A stretch of 64,000 nucleotides of DNA from Brachypterus glaber (lineage: Eukaryota > Arthropoda > Insecta > Coleoptera > Kateretidae), in NCBI GenBank assembly GCA_958510825.1, contig OY294049.1:372001-436000 (forward strand). Reading direction: 5' to 3'. Below the pieces are notes generated by a model. It was not told the DNA's origin. It made no database searches and saw only the letters and a program-made list of their open reading frames with translations. A program made the position numbers and the translations under genes. Each line of letters starts with the position of its first letter. Within the stretch, counting starts at the first letter, position 1. Positions 1-11,023 of this stretch are shown in pieces.

Positions 1-1325
1 TTACTCTATAAAAAATATAAATTTGCCTTTTTTTCATTTTTAATCCAGGAAAAAATATATAAGATCTTGGTATTACCCCCCCCCCACAGAAGAAAAACAT
101 CTACGCCCTTGATCTTTATAGGATTTTTTTTCATATTTTTTAACATAGAATCACCCCTTAAAACTTTTTAACCTATTTCTGAAAAATCATGTATAAAACA
201 AAAAAACTTATTGTATAAAATATAAAATAAACTGCACAAAATAAAATTGAAAAAATAAACTGTATAAAATAAAAAATAAACTGCATAAAATAAAAAATAA
301 ACTGTATAAAATAAAAAATAAACTGTATAAAATCAAAAATAGTATATTATTTACCAAGTGAGAGAAGTTTAACATTTTTGACCTGCGTCAAATTGCGGGA
401 TGAGCGCGCCAGCGCGAAGCTTGCAAGACGCGGTCTAAAATGTTAAATCTTCACTCACGTGGAAAGTATAGTATTTTTCCACTAAAAGTACAAATAATTA
501 GCTATTTATTTATTTATTTTACTAAAATTTAATGAAAAAGCTACTCTCTTTGGTTAATTTTTCTTCAAGTTCTTCCCTCTTCAATACAACTCTGCCTACT
601 GATTTTAATGAAACGGAAAACCCCACAGTACCCCACATCTTTGATACAAATTCACCTCATACAGAACACTCAGAAACTTAACATAATAATTTAACAGTAA
701 AAAAGAGAAATATATATATACCAATAACATCACCTGCTCATATAAATATGTCTTGCCGAAATTGTACAATTAACTATAATTTTTATAAAGTAGTTACAAA
801 ATTAGTAATTACCTTTGTTAAATTTTGTTAATAAATATGTCATTTTAAAAAATAAACAATTTTATTTTAAGGTTATATCAACAAAACACCAGATTATTTT
901 TGGAGCGCAAATTGCGCAAGGCTTGGAGCAAAACATATGCAACCTATAAAACATTGTAGTTTTACGAGTTGAATATCTAATATATAGGGGACCCCATTGG
1001 GGGTTGTACCTCTAGTAATCTATGATTTACGGTAATCTATGGTTGAATATGATGGACCAATGATTTTCACTACTAATTTAGTTAATATTTTTTAATTTAT
1101 CATGCAATAAATAAATTTGGTGCCTAAAGACACTTGTAAATATCAATATGATTTAATAATTATGTGAAACGTCAGATGCCAAAACAGCTGAATAAAAATT
1201 CATTATTAACCATGGTGCAATTTCATTATTTTTAGAACCTCTGACGTCATAGGTAGAGAAATAATATTTCTACCAATGAAAAGAACACTAATAAAGATAC
1301 GGCTGGTGGTGAAAAAAAAAGTTAC
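1..1325 (-). other. Intron 5 (partial) of the mfas-like gene, repeat-rich
   Basis: This is minus-strand intron downstream of exon 5. It continues beyond the window edge. Positions about 105-185 resemble the end region of the TA-flanked element at 16217-16942 (a shared stretch around 'tagaatcaccccttaaa'). Positions about 225-345 are imperfect tandem copies of a roughly 20-bp A-rich unit containing 'aaactgtataaaataaa'. Positions 358-458 form a hairpin: 'gtgagagaagtttaacattt' at the left pairs with 'aaatgttaaatcttcactcac' at the right, around a GC-rich loop. I see no further coding exon here. Confidence 0.6.
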
Positions 1326-1590
1326 CGTATCCTCAATATTTGAATTATATGCATCCATTGCTGATTCAGTGGGAGCAAAAACGGTCATATTTTCAGTGTT
1401 GAATTTCTCTGCCAGGCCAGAATCTTCAATCATTTTTTTAAATTCTTTAATTCCCAAGTCCTCCAAGACGTTCATGAGTGATTTGAGTTCCATTTGTTTG
1501 GTGCACCCAGGCTGGCCGCGCTCACGTCTGAATCCGTAACAGCATTTGTAGGAAACGGTAAAGGTTTTGAAAACGCCATGATTATTGAAT
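1326..1590 (-). CDS. mfas: mfas-like exon 5: end of EMI domain and start of first FAS1 domain
   Basis: On the minus strand the exon follows an acceptor ('tttaatttccag' ending at 1591) and ends at a GTAACT donor (1325 downward). The first base completes a codon begun in exon 4, and the exon ends in phase 0. It encodes residues 222-310 of the assembled protein. The first part (VSYKCCYGFRRERGQPGC, residues 234-251) is the CC-G-F/Y...GC signature that closes an EMI domain. The second part (from about 257) begins a fasciclin-1 (FAS1) domain and includes the hallmark TVFAPTESAMDAY (291-303). EMI followed by FAS1 repeats is the layout of TGFBI/periostin and insect midline fasciclin, which are secreted cell-adhesion matrix proteins. 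The rest of the FAS1 domains must be encoded beyond position 1. An open frame starting at the internal Met (1493) continues past the donor by chance. Confidence 0.85.
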
Positions 1591-2551
1591 CTGGAAATTA
1601 AAAAAAAAAGTTCAAAAAAAATAAAAAAAATAAATTGAAAAAAAAAATGTTTTTTTAAAAATCAAATTTTTTTTTAATTTTTTAAAAGAAAAAAAAAACG
1701 AAAAAGTCAATAGAGATCGTTCCCTTATATTACTTAATTTTTCCTGAAAATTTCGAGTCCATCGGAGAATTCGTTCTTGAGTTATAGTGTTCACAAAAAA
1801 CGTGATAATTTTTATCTAAGTTCTTTAATTCACTTGTTTTTTTTTTGGAAAGGGGGGTGGTGTAATACATCATTTTAAAGCTTATAAAATTATCCATTTA
1901 ACTCCATATTTTTAAATTAAAAAAAAAAATTGGGTTTAAAATGGGGTTGAAAATGGGTATTAATGTCAAAATTCCTTTAAAAAAACAAATAATTTTTTAA
2001 AAATGCCTAATTTCATCATAAAAAAATGTTATATATATTTTTAAACTAATTTTATTTGACATAAATAAAAATTTATAAAAAAAAACTTGAAAAATTAAAT
2101 GTTTTAGCACAAAAAATTGAAAAATCAAAACCTTAAAAAACATTTTTAAAAAATTTAAAAATGTTAGTTTAAATATAGAATTTTATAAGCTTTAAAATGA
2201 TGTATCACACGACCCCACATTCCATTTAAAAAAATGAACCCCCATGCCCCCCTTCCCACATTTTAAGAGCTGAAAATATCAAATATATGCTAAAAGATAG
2301 TTTAAGTTGTCTTATTTAAGAGTTCTAAATTTGAAGTCGATATCTCAACTCGTTCAAAAGTTAAAGGGGGGGGGGGTGACTTTTGGACCGCACTGTATAT
2401 ATGTTTAAACTATTTTAGTAATATTTCTGAAACGTTACAGTATTATTACTGAAACATTAAAATTATGATTCTAAAACTTAACAGTAATATTACCGAAAAA
2501 TTCCAGTAATATGTCTGAAACTTAGCAGTAATATTACTGAAACATAACTAA
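1591..2551 (-). other. Start of intron 4 region: AT-rich tract and mariner-like end
   Basis: Low-complexity A/T tracts dominate. Positions about 1850-2400 resemble 24740-24960: both contain 'aagctttaaaatgatgtatc' and end near a run of G. The stretch at 2383-2398 ('ttttggaccgcactgt') recurs as 'ttttggccgcactgt' near 22238 and looks like the terminus of a TA-flanked DNA transposon. Positions 2400-2550 hold degenerate repeats of 'cagtaatattactgaaac'. No gene seen. Confidence 0.45.
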
Positions 2552-3750
2552 CCCTGGTAGAAAAATACACAAATCTAACTTAACATAATATTAGATTTTT
2601 GACATTTTTATATTTAGTCTCAAACGTTATACAAAAACGTTATAAAATATTTAAATCTAACCTTAAATTCACTGCCCAGTAAAAGAGCTTTCCCATTTTA
2701 CACCTCCGGGGGTAAAATGGATTTTTTTATTATCAGATTCACTTTGAGTAACCATAAAAACCTTAATATACCAATTTTCATGAAAACGACCCTCTGCCCC
2801 TTTGGGGGTGAAGTTAGAATTTTGTTATAATCAGATTCCCTTTCAACAACCTCAAAAACCCCAATATACCAATTTTCGTTTGGACTTTTATACCAATTTT
2901 CACGAAAACTATCCCTCACCCCTCAGGGGGTGGATTTAGAATATTTTTATTATCAGATTCACTTTCAGCAACCTCAAAAACCCCAATACTCCAGTTTTCA
3001 ACAAAACTCTAGCTTAAAGCATTCTTCAGTTATCGTGCTTACAAGATTTCCCGGACAGACCGATCGACCGATAATTTTTTTTTTGCTTGAAATTGATTTA
3101 TATCGACATAAAACGTCATAAAAAGCAAAAATTCGCAAAAAAAATTGAAAATTTTTGCACGAATACAAGGCTTTCCGACATTTTGAAAATTTTCAAAATG
3201 GGAAAGCAAAAATATCCCCCAAAAGTCAAAATTATAGTCTGGCAACGCTGTAATAGAATTGAAAAATTATTTTAAGATTCTGAATGTATAAATAAATATT
3301 AACTATAGTTAGTTACAGTTATAACAAAATACAAAGTTTTTCTGAGAGGTAACCCTATTTATCGAAGTATAACAGCATTTTACACGAAAAATATTTAGGG
3401 CCGCCTAAAAAGATGGCTATTTTATAAATAATTGTAACGAAATTATGTTTAAAAATATTATGATTGCTAAAATATATTAAGATTTATTTATATGAATAAA
3501 TTTGCCCCCAGCTGCCATTTTATAATGCATGTATAAATTTCCTAGTTGGCCACGCCCCCTCCGAAAGTTAGAAATGAAACGTACCTATAACGTATTTCTA
3601 ACTTAAAAATCTAACGTTAGATTAACGTTTGTGACTAACGTTTGATTCTAATGTTAAAAAGCGGGACATTTGCACATATTTTATAACTTACTTTTATACA
3701 GTTTTCTAATGTTAGAAAAACGTTATTCTAACGTTAAATTTCTACTAGGG
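2552..3750. mobile_element. Nonautonomous DNA element with CCCTRGTAGAAA termini, copy 1
   Basis: It starts 'ccctggtagaaa' and ends 'tttctactaggg', so the ends are short inverted repeats (one mismatch). A second copy lies at 35344-36117. Both contain the same interior, for example 'gtctggcaacgctgta' and 'cctagttggccacgccccct', and the right end is full of 'taacgtta' motifs. Copy 1 is longer because another repeat (2670-3208) is inserted in it; copy 2 reads across that point. I could not assign a superfamily, and the target duplication is unclear. Confidence 0.6.
2670..3208. mobile_element. Hairpin-unit repeat (family A), nested copy
   Basis: The left end is 'actgcccagtaaaagagc' followed by 'gctttcccatttt' (2687-2699). 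The right end carries the exact inverse 'aaaatgggaaagc' (3195-3207). Between them are units of roughly 90-110 bp with a common core ('cagattcactttcagcaacc', 'accaattttcacgaaaac') punctuated by a short C-run/G-run hairpin. The right part has the block 'ttcccggacagaccgatcga' followed by 'ttgatttatatcgacataaa', shared with other family copies. No coding capacity is visible. Superfamily unknown. Confidence 0.6.
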
Positions 3751-5264
3751 AATACTTCAATAAAACAAATTTGCGGACATTTCTATATTTCAGACATATT
3801 TCTGACACATTTCAGAAATATTTCGTGCCGTGTGGGTAGTATAGATTTGACAGATCATAAAATAGGTTAGAAAGTTTTGCAAGTTATAATAAGATGATGA
3901 GCATATTCTGCAAGATTCATTTATTGTCTTAAAACTTTCTAAGAACGTTCTAAGTAAAAACAGTGTATATTCATAGAATCATAAAACATTCTTAATATTT
4001 ATTTTAAGAAGATAAAGATATGTTTATTGCTCCTTCGTTTTTACATGAAAAATGTCCATCAAACGTCAATTAAACAAATGAAATTATTAAATTATACACT
4101 AGCACATATAAGTACCTAACATTAAACATTAATAGAATTTACATTACAGTTAAAAAATTCCTCAAGTGTGTAAAACGGGTTATTCGAAAAAAAAAAACGT
4201 TTAATTACTTTTATATTTCCGAGGGCCCAGATCAGTAAAAGAACGAGGTAACTTATTGTAGGTTTTGATTCCTAATACCTGGGTCCCTTTTCAAATCCGG
4301 CCGTTTTATGCCTAGATATGCTAAGAGCATGAGGTTGCCTAGTGTTAATAGAGTTTATATAATATTCTAACAACTAACTGTTTTGTGCTGTGCTGGTTAT
4401 AACGCTGGATAGACAATAATTGTTATTACTATTCCTTTCAAATTATGTATCACACGACCCCCTTTCATTTAAAATTTTGACCCACTTTGCCCGTTGTTTT
4501 AAAATTTAAAAATATATTATTTAATTATAGCTTATTATCTTACATCGCGAGGCACAGTTGCTCAGGAAAAAGAAAACAGAGACAACATTCTAAATTTTAG
4601 TATACTGTCCGTGATACTGCCAAACCGACTATCATCATTTGACATAAATGAAAAAGCTGTCATGTTTATTGAATTACAATGACACATGACCGATTTTTAC
4701 ATTAGTGTCAAATAACGTTACGAGGAATGGCGATTTCTCCCGTTAGATTAGACAGGGACAAAAGTTCTACCCAAAAAGGATAGAAGACATACATACACTC
4801 CCACTTCCACCCAACCAAACAAATTCTGTATTTGTTCTTTGTTGAACAAATACAATATTTACTTGGCCGGGCGAAAAGTGTAACTATTATTTTTATTAAA
4901 GAAATTACTGGCGCCATCTAAATTTTAGTAGAATTATCTTATTCCACAGATTCATATTAGCTATGTTCGTTAGTGCCGCTCAGTACTACACTTTCCGGCC
5001 AACCAAATAAATACTGTATTTGTTGTATGAAAAACAAATTCAGTATTTATTTGGTTGGCTGGAAAGTGTAGCACAAATGAGATAGAGCTAGGGTAAACGT
5101 CTTTTGTTTCATAATTCTAGTTGTAAAGAGCTCCATTGCAGTATCATGGACGATACGACTATTTTTAATACCGCTGATTTCGAATAAAACAAAGATAAAA
5201 AAAATCGAGCCATAAGTGTGGTACAAAATTTTATTTTTGTTTCGATCTTTTTAAAAATGTTGAT
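3751..5264 (-). other. Intron 4 tract with small foldbacks
   Basis: Mostly unrecognised AT-rich sequence. Positions 4987-5073 form a compact foldback: 'ctacactttccggccaacc' and 'ggttggctggaaagtgtag' are near-exact inverse arms around a short centre. A related degenerate foldback lies at about 4812-4886. Position 4445 onward carries 'tgtatcacacgaccccc', shared with 2209 and 24758. No gene seen. Confidence 0.45.
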
Positions 5265-6090
5265 AATAACTAAAAAATGTTTTTTTTTTATTATCTGATT
5301 CACTTTCAGCAACCATAAAAACCTTAATATACCAATTTTCACGAAAACTACCCTTTGGGGGTGAAGTTAGAATTTTGCTAGAATCAGATTCCCTTTCAAC
5401 AACCTCAAAAACCCCAATATACCAATTTTCACGAAAACTACCCCTCACCCCTCAGGGGTGGATTTAGAATATTTTTATTATCAGATTCACTTTCAGCAAC
5501 CTCAAAAGCCCCAATACTCCAGTTTTCACGAAAACTACTCCCCACCCCTCAGGGGTGAAATTAGGAAAAAAAAATGTGATAATAAAAATCAATTTCACGC
5601 CCGGAGGTGAAAAATGGGAAAGCTCTTTTACTAAGCAGTGTTTTATTATGATATTTAGTTTCAGCAACCTTGAAAATCCCTATATACAAACTTTCACAAA
5701 ATCACCCCCCACCCCCTGGGGGTAGGGGTAGAGTTAGACCATTTTTATTATCAGATTCACTTCCAGCAACCTCAAAAACGTCAATATACCAATTTTCACA
5801 AAAATCACCCCCCAATTTCAAAAAATACATTTCAAGATTCATTTTTATCAATCTCAAAAACCCCAATCTACAGATTTTCACGAAAATTTGGAAAACATTT
5901 CAAAATATTTACCCCCTGGAGTTAGAGAAATTTTATTATAAGATTCAATTTCAGCAACCTTAAAAACCTCTATATAGCAATTTTAAATTTTTTCTAAAAA
6001 AAATGTATTTTTCCCCATTTTTCCCCCCTTGCCGCACGCCAATGTTCACCAAAAACAATCCCGAGCGAGAACTTTTGGTAACATGCCTGT
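5265..6090. mobile_element. Hairpin-unit repeat (family A), left part, interrupted by a hAT element
   Basis: Several units of about 90-110 bp with the family core ('cagattcactttcagcaacc', 'ccaattttcacgaaaacta') occur, each followed by a hairpin such as 'cacccctcaggggtg'. At 5589-5640 the left terminus appears inverted ('aaaaatgggaaagctctttt'), so this copy is composite. It is broken at 6090 by the hAT element and resumes at 8886 with 'atgccaaaattcaagtctc', ending at about 9097 with 'aaaatgggaaagc'. Confidence 0.6.
6083..6090. repeat. 8-bp target duplication, left (ATGCCTGT)
   Basis: The octamer ATGCCTGT is repeated exactly at 8878-8885. The two copies flank the element at 6091-8877. Related family A copies read through the empty junction (33320: 'catacctgtatgccaaattt'). 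Confidence 0.85.
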
Positions 6091-6914
6091 TAGAGGTGTG
6101 CGCCGCCGCGCCGACTGACTTTGGGACGCCGCCGCCGCCGATCAAACTTGGTCGGCGTGACTGATCACGCCGCCGCCGCCTAATATAGGGTCAGTCGGCG
6201 GCGCGCCGTCCTTAAAATGAAGCAACAAAATTCAAAGTTAGCTATTAATATTTATCAAAAGTTTTTATTCAAGACATTTTTTGCCAGCCTATTCTAGACA
6301 ACGTGCGCTAAGCGATGCGCAAGTCATTGGCTGTTTAAGTTGAGGCACCGGCCCTCCGAGTATTGTTCTCTCTCTTTCTAATTAAAGAGTTAGAAAGAGA
6401 TAGAACTAAGCTCGGAGAATCAAACGGCCCTTGCATAACCTTGAAACGATTAGTCCAACCTGATGTAAGTAGCGAGTGCGTGTGTTTGTTTTCGTTCTAA
6501 TTAAATTAGTTTAATTCTAGCTAAAATAGGTAACCAACAAAAGTAAGTAAATATTTAACATATATAAATAAACAACAAAACTGAATTATGCAGGTTTTTA
6601 ACAATAATCCTTAGATACCGTTAATAAACAGTCAGTGTTTAGTAAATGCAATAAAACATAAAATAGGCCAGGGAGTCAGCTTTTATATGAACTACTTATG
6701 CCCCTGGTAATTAAAAACATTTTTAGTGCTTAACAATGTTAACTTAACATGCAAAAAAAAAACAAAAACAACGAACACTGGCATTAGGGTGGAAGAAATT
6801 CAACCAAACGTAACTAATATTTTTTTAATAGATTAGATACTATATTATAATATTACAATGAAAGTTTTTTTTATAGATTTATTAGTAACTGTACAAAATA
6901 ACATCAAAACATTA

Positions 6915-7070
6915 TATACACCAAATATAGATGCAAGTCGCTTGCAGAACAAAGTGGTAGAAAATATTTGTCTAAAATTTCAAGTCTCTATGTCAAAGCG
7001 TTCTTGAAATATCGTGGTGTAAAGTTGTTATGCAAGCGACTTGCATCTATATTTGGTGTATACTATTCAC
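6915..7070. repeat. Foldback of about 155 bp inside the hAT element
   Basis: The arms 'tatacaccaaatatagatgc' (left) and 'gcatctatatttggtgta' (right) are inverse and continue inward through 'aagtcgcttgca'. This may be a small MITE inserted in the hAT copy. Positions 6352-6431 hold another shorter hairpin ('ggccctccgag' against 'ctcggag'). Confidence 0.6.
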
Positions 7071-7816
7071 AGTGCTTGTGCTAGAATAGTATAATACGGT
7101 AGTTTCGAATTTCCCAAAATCGCCAAAAAACGTTCTAGACAAATAATTATTTTATAAAATTTGTATCATACAAATATGTTTCATGAAAAAATAAGAAACT
7201 TTGAAAATGTCCGTCCGTCTATCTGTCTGTCCGTTGGATGTCACGATTTTTGTAGACACGAATCGTGTCACACGATATCTCAAGAACGAATAACCCGATC
7301 GACTTGAAGTTTTCAGGAAAAATCAAGTTCCATGAGGGGAAAGTTATACGGTTAAACTTTTAAAAAGATCGAAAAAAGCTGAAAGAAAATTCCGATTAAT
7401 GAAAGTTTCTCAGAAAAAATTACTTTTGTTATAAGTGTCAATTCTCCAATTTTAAAAGTAATCTTAATCCCCCCAAAAACAAAAAAGTTAAGGGGGGTCA
7501 AACTTAAAAAATACAAATATCATTTTTATTTTTTTCGTTTTTCGTACAAAGATGAACAAAAAAATTGAATATCTTTCTAGTTTTTTTTTATTTTCTTTTT
7601 TTTTGGATTTTTTTTTTTTGTAATTTTTTTTTTGTTCTTCAAAAAAGATCTTCAAAAAAATGTATTTTTAAATATATTTTTCCTGAAAATTATTTTTTTT
7701 AGTTTTTTTTTTAATTTCTGTTTTTCGCAAAAAGAAAATTAAAAAAAAAAATATTTTTTTTTACCTATATGGGAACGTTCAAGTATTACGTAACCCAAAA
7801 TTTGGTCATCTTTGAC
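7071..7816 (+). other. Interior of hAT copy: low-complexity and dispersed-repeat sequence
   Basis: Positions 7200-7330 contain the 'gtccgtccgtctatctgtct' block followed by 'cacgatatctcaagaacga', a diverged member of the dispersed repeat also seen near 10560, 17700, 23520 and 33340. Positions 7500-7770 are long T and A runs. No gene seen. Confidence 0.45.
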
Positions 7817-7993
7817 CAGTGGCGTAACTACAAATTGCCCCTCCCCCTCCATAGAATTTCAGACGGGGCCCCTCAGAAAAAAATGTACCACCGGCATGTG
7901 GTGATGAACATTAACAGTGCTTTTTTATTCGACGGCCTAGGGCCGCCTAGAGACCGCCCCCCCCGCACCGCACCCCCTGTAGTTACGCCACTG
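7817..7993. mobile_element. Small hAT-type MITE (177 bp)
   Basis: The ends are CAGTGGCGTAACTACA and TGTAGTTACGCCACTG, perfect 16-bp inverted repeats. Flanking octamers TCTTTGAC (7809-7816) and TTTTTGAC (7994-8001) match at 7 of 8 positions, consistent with a hAT target duplication. It is nested in the larger hAT element. Confidence 0.8.
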
Positions 7994-8191
7994 TTTTTGA
8001 CTCCCACCCTCCATGTAACGCGGCGTAACATTATCAATGAGGGTGAATTATTATTATACGCGAGTAGAATACTATACTTTATCCATGTCCGTTTTAAAAA
8101 TTAAACGGTTTATTTTTACAGACCCGTGATTAATAGACCTATTAATCACGGCCGTGGATAAAATATTATTTATATATTTTTTTAATAGAAA

Positions 8192-8660
8192 ATGGATAAT
8201 TCCCAAAACTACCACATTGGGGAATCTGTCACACAAAATGGTCAAGCAAAGAGTAATGCGTGGAATTATTTCGGTGCGTTATATACGTATACACAAGAAG
8301 GCATTAAAAAAAACATAGACCCAGAAAAAGTGTATTGTAATCAATGCCTTGAAGATTTAAAAATGACTAAAAATCCATTTAATATTTTAATTATCAAAAA
8401 AAATTCAAAAAAGGTTAGTACTGGCAACTTAATAAAGCATTTGGAAGAAGTCCATAAAATTAAAAATGACATGCATATAGCAAAAAAAAAGGAAATTAAC
8501 CCAGTTTTTTACTCCTCAAGCTAAGAGAAATAGTAATGAGAATACTACCATGAAAAAATGGGTCATGGCTAGAGACGTAACCCTTTGGTTTTGTAAAGAC
8601 CTAGTCCCTTTTAAAGAAGTTGAAAATGATGGCATGAAAGATTTCTTTTTAAAATACTAA
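8192..8660 (+). pseudogene. hAT transposase N-terminus, BED zinc finger, frameshifted
   Basis: The first frame (8192-8524, 110 codons from Met) has a BED-type zinc finger: an aromatic WNYFGAL near residue 25-31, a CNQC pair at about 50-53, and HLEEVH near residue 90. At a run of six T around 8506 the frame shifts. The other frame continues with RNSNENTTMKKWVMARDVTL and then DLVPFKEVENDGMKDFF before a stop at 8660. 'DLxPFxxVENxGF' is a conserved hAT transposase motif placed just after the BED region, so the shift is a real lesion in one ancestral gene. The DDE core and C-terminal dimerisation region are absent. Confidence 0.8.
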
Positions 8661-8885
8661 GTTTTATAATTGTTTTGTTTTGTATGTAAATAATAGTGAA
8701 TTGCATATTTTTGTATTTTGAAAATTACTTTTTTTTTAATAGGTCGGCGCGCCGGTCACGCCGCCGCCGATGAATGACGCGCCGCCGATGAAAGCGCCAC
8801 GCCGCGGCGCGCCGCCCGCCGACCAAAATTTGGCAAAACGCCGCCGCCGATCAAACACTGGTCGGCGCACACCTCTAATGCCTGT

Positions 8886-9097
8886 ATGCCAAAATTCAAG
8901 TCTCTAGCTTAAAGCGTTCTTAAGTTATCGTGCTTACAAGATTTCCCGGACAGACCGATCAACCGACAATTTTTTTTTTGCTTGAAATTGATTTATATCG
9001 ACGTAAAACGTCATAAAACGCAAAAATTCGCAAAAAAAAAAATTGAAAATTTTTGCACGAATACAAGACATTTTGAAAATTTTCAAAATGGGAAAGC
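8886..9097. mobile_element. Family A repeat, right end resumed after the hAT insertion
   Basis: It begins with 'atgccaaaattcaagtctct' and ends 'aaaatgggaaagc', matching the right end of the copies at 2670-3208 and 32703-33530. It includes the 'ttcccggacagaccgatca' block. Confidence 0.65.
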
Positions 9098-10200
9098 AAT
9101 AAAATAAATTAAATGTTTCTAATTATACTTTATTTTTATAAAAACTATTTTAAGTTGTTTACCTTTTTGTTTCCCATTTTGAAAATTTTTAAAATTTCGT
9201 GAAAATTTGTAGATAGGGGTTTTTGAGGTTGATAAAAATGAATTTTGAAATATATTTTTTGAAACCCACCCCCTTAGGGGTGGGGGGTGATCTTTTTGAA
9301 AATTGGTATATTGACGTTTTTGAGGTTGCTGGAAATGAATCTGATAATAAAAATGGTCTAACTCTACCCCTACCCCCAGGGGGTGGGGGGTGATTTTGTG
9401 AAAGTTGGTATATAGGGGTTTTTAAGGTTGCTGAAACTAAATATGATAATAAAACACTACTCAGTAAAAGAGCTTTCCCATTTTTCACCTCCGCGCGTGA
9501 AATTGATTTTTATTATCACATTTTTTTTCCTAATTTCACCCCTGAGGGGTGGGGAGTAGTTTTTGTGAAAACTGGGGTATTGGGGTTTTTGAGGTTGCTG
9601 AAAGTGAATCTGATAATAAAAATATTCTAAATCCACCCCCTGAGGGGTGAGGGGTAGTTTTCTCGAAAATTGGTATATTGGGGTTTTTGAGGTTGTTGAA
9701 AGGGAATCTGATTATAACAAAATTCTAACTTCACCCCCAAAGGGGCAGAGGGTAGTTTTCGTGAAAATTGGTATATTAAGGTTTTTATCCAATACATACA
9801 GATAATAAGATAATTGCCAGCTTTATTTTAAATAGATAAACTCAATAATAACCCCAGCGTGGCTTTTACTTTATTGAGTGGATAATTATTTATTTTACCC
9901 ACTTAACTGTCACTTGTCAAATTATTTTCTTGTAAATGTCATTAAAATTTTTAATAAAAATATGAATTCCTAAGCTATTTATTGGATAAAACCTTGTATG
10001 GCACTCATGGGTAAACCGATATTGCCCTCTCGAAAATTAACCTGCTTGGCAGGTTAATTTTCTCATGGGCAATATCTTACTTTACCCACTAGTACCATAA
10101 ATAACTATTATGGTTGCTGAAAGTGAATCTGATAATAAAAAAATCCATTTTACGCGCGGAGGTGTAAAATGGGAAAGCTCTTTTACTGGGCAGTGTATTT
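9098..10200. mobile_element. Family A repeat in inverse orientation, composite, interrupted
   Basis: From about 9172 the units run in the opposite orientation ('aaaattggtatattgggg', 'aggttgctgaaagtgaatct') with hairpins such as 'caccccctgaggggtg'. A terminus ('agtaaaagagctttcccat') occurs internally at 9463-9482. A block of about 320 bp (9791-10109) interrupts the last unit: flanking 'tttttat' and 'ttatgg' would rejoin into the family sequence. That insert contains a hairpin at 10014-10087 ('attaacctgcttggcaggtt' at its tip). The copy ends at about 10198 with 'tttactgggcagtgt'. Confidence 0.55.
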
Positions 10201-11023
10201 AAAATTATATTATTATTTTCGAAGTTCTTATGACAAATCACCCCATATAAAACAAAAAATTTAATCACAGCTACCATTAGAACTCCAATTTTCATCATCG
10301 TCACTGGCATGATGACCATATCAGTACTTAGATTCTTTTCTATAACGGTATGTATTTTAGGTAAATAGGAAAGCCTTTTTTTTGTTAATTTTCTTGTAAT
10401 ATAAGGGTCAGAAAGAGCATATTTAGTATGCCCTTGTTTGTTCATTCTCTACTGCACCTCATACTGTAATGTTCCCCAATTTTTACTTTTATATTTTAGA
10501 ATTCTAAAATTAAAAGTATTGAAATACACATTTTTTCACATTTCTCGACTTTTTCGAAGTTTTTAAGACTTTTGAGACCATGTTAAAAAAATGTCTGTCT
10601 GTTTGTCTGTCTGTCGGTCTGTGAACACGATAATTCGGGAAAGACAAATCGCAGCGATTTGAAATTTGGAGGGTATATTTGCGTAGTGAATATCTCGGCG
10701 GGGATTGAAATTTGGGTATGTGGGTAGGGGAGAAGGGGGTCAAAGGGGCCAAAAAAAGTTAATTTTTGGTATTTTTAAAAAAAATTTTATCGTTGAATTA
10801 TAATTTTGGCATGTATAGAAAGGTAATAAAATTTACCATAAAAAAGGTAAAAACCATTTTTTTCGTAGCACCAATACTTCTGGAGATATTAGCAAAATAA
10901 CAAAATACACGCCACTGTGAGGTCTTTTTATTAGTTTATAGGCAAAGCCTTGTATTTTGCAAATTTTAATAATGATTTATGTCCATTTGAAGCAAAAAAA
11001 ATTGTCGGTCACCAGTTACGCTG
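10201..11023 (-). other. Intron 4 tract, no gene recognised
   Basis: Positions 10575-10700 carry the 'gtctgtctgtttgtctgtct' dispersed repeat followed by 'gaacacgataattcgggaaa'. Positions 10089-10445 can be read as an open frame on the minus strand, but I recognise no domain and it overlaps repeat sequence. Nothing else supportable. Confidence 0.4.

Larger units (their letters stand above)
6091..8877 (+). mobile_element. hAT-superfamily DNA transposon, degenerate
   Basis: Terminal inverted repeats are TAGAGGTGTGCGCCG at the left and CGGCGCACACCTCTA at the right, flanked by an exact 8-bp duplication, which is the hAT signature. GC-rich subterminal blocks of repeated 'gccgccgcc' and 'gtcggcg' sit at both ends (6100-6215 and 8740-8860) in otherwise AT-rich DNA. 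The interior holds a broken transposase start (8192-8660), a small nested hAT MITE (7817-7993) and a foldback at 6915-7070. The transposase catalytic core is missing, so the copy cannot be autonomous. Confidence 0.85.

Noticed and set aside
532..681. 49-codon plus-strand frame (MKKLLSLVNFSSSSSLFNTT...)
   Set aside because: Short, no domain, and consistent with chance. Not supportable as a gene.
5670..5963. Frames across the hairpin-unit repeats (for example 97 codons at 5670, 99 at 9189)
   Set aside because: They are translations of family A units. Peptides such as YQFSQK recur with the units and show no selection for coding.
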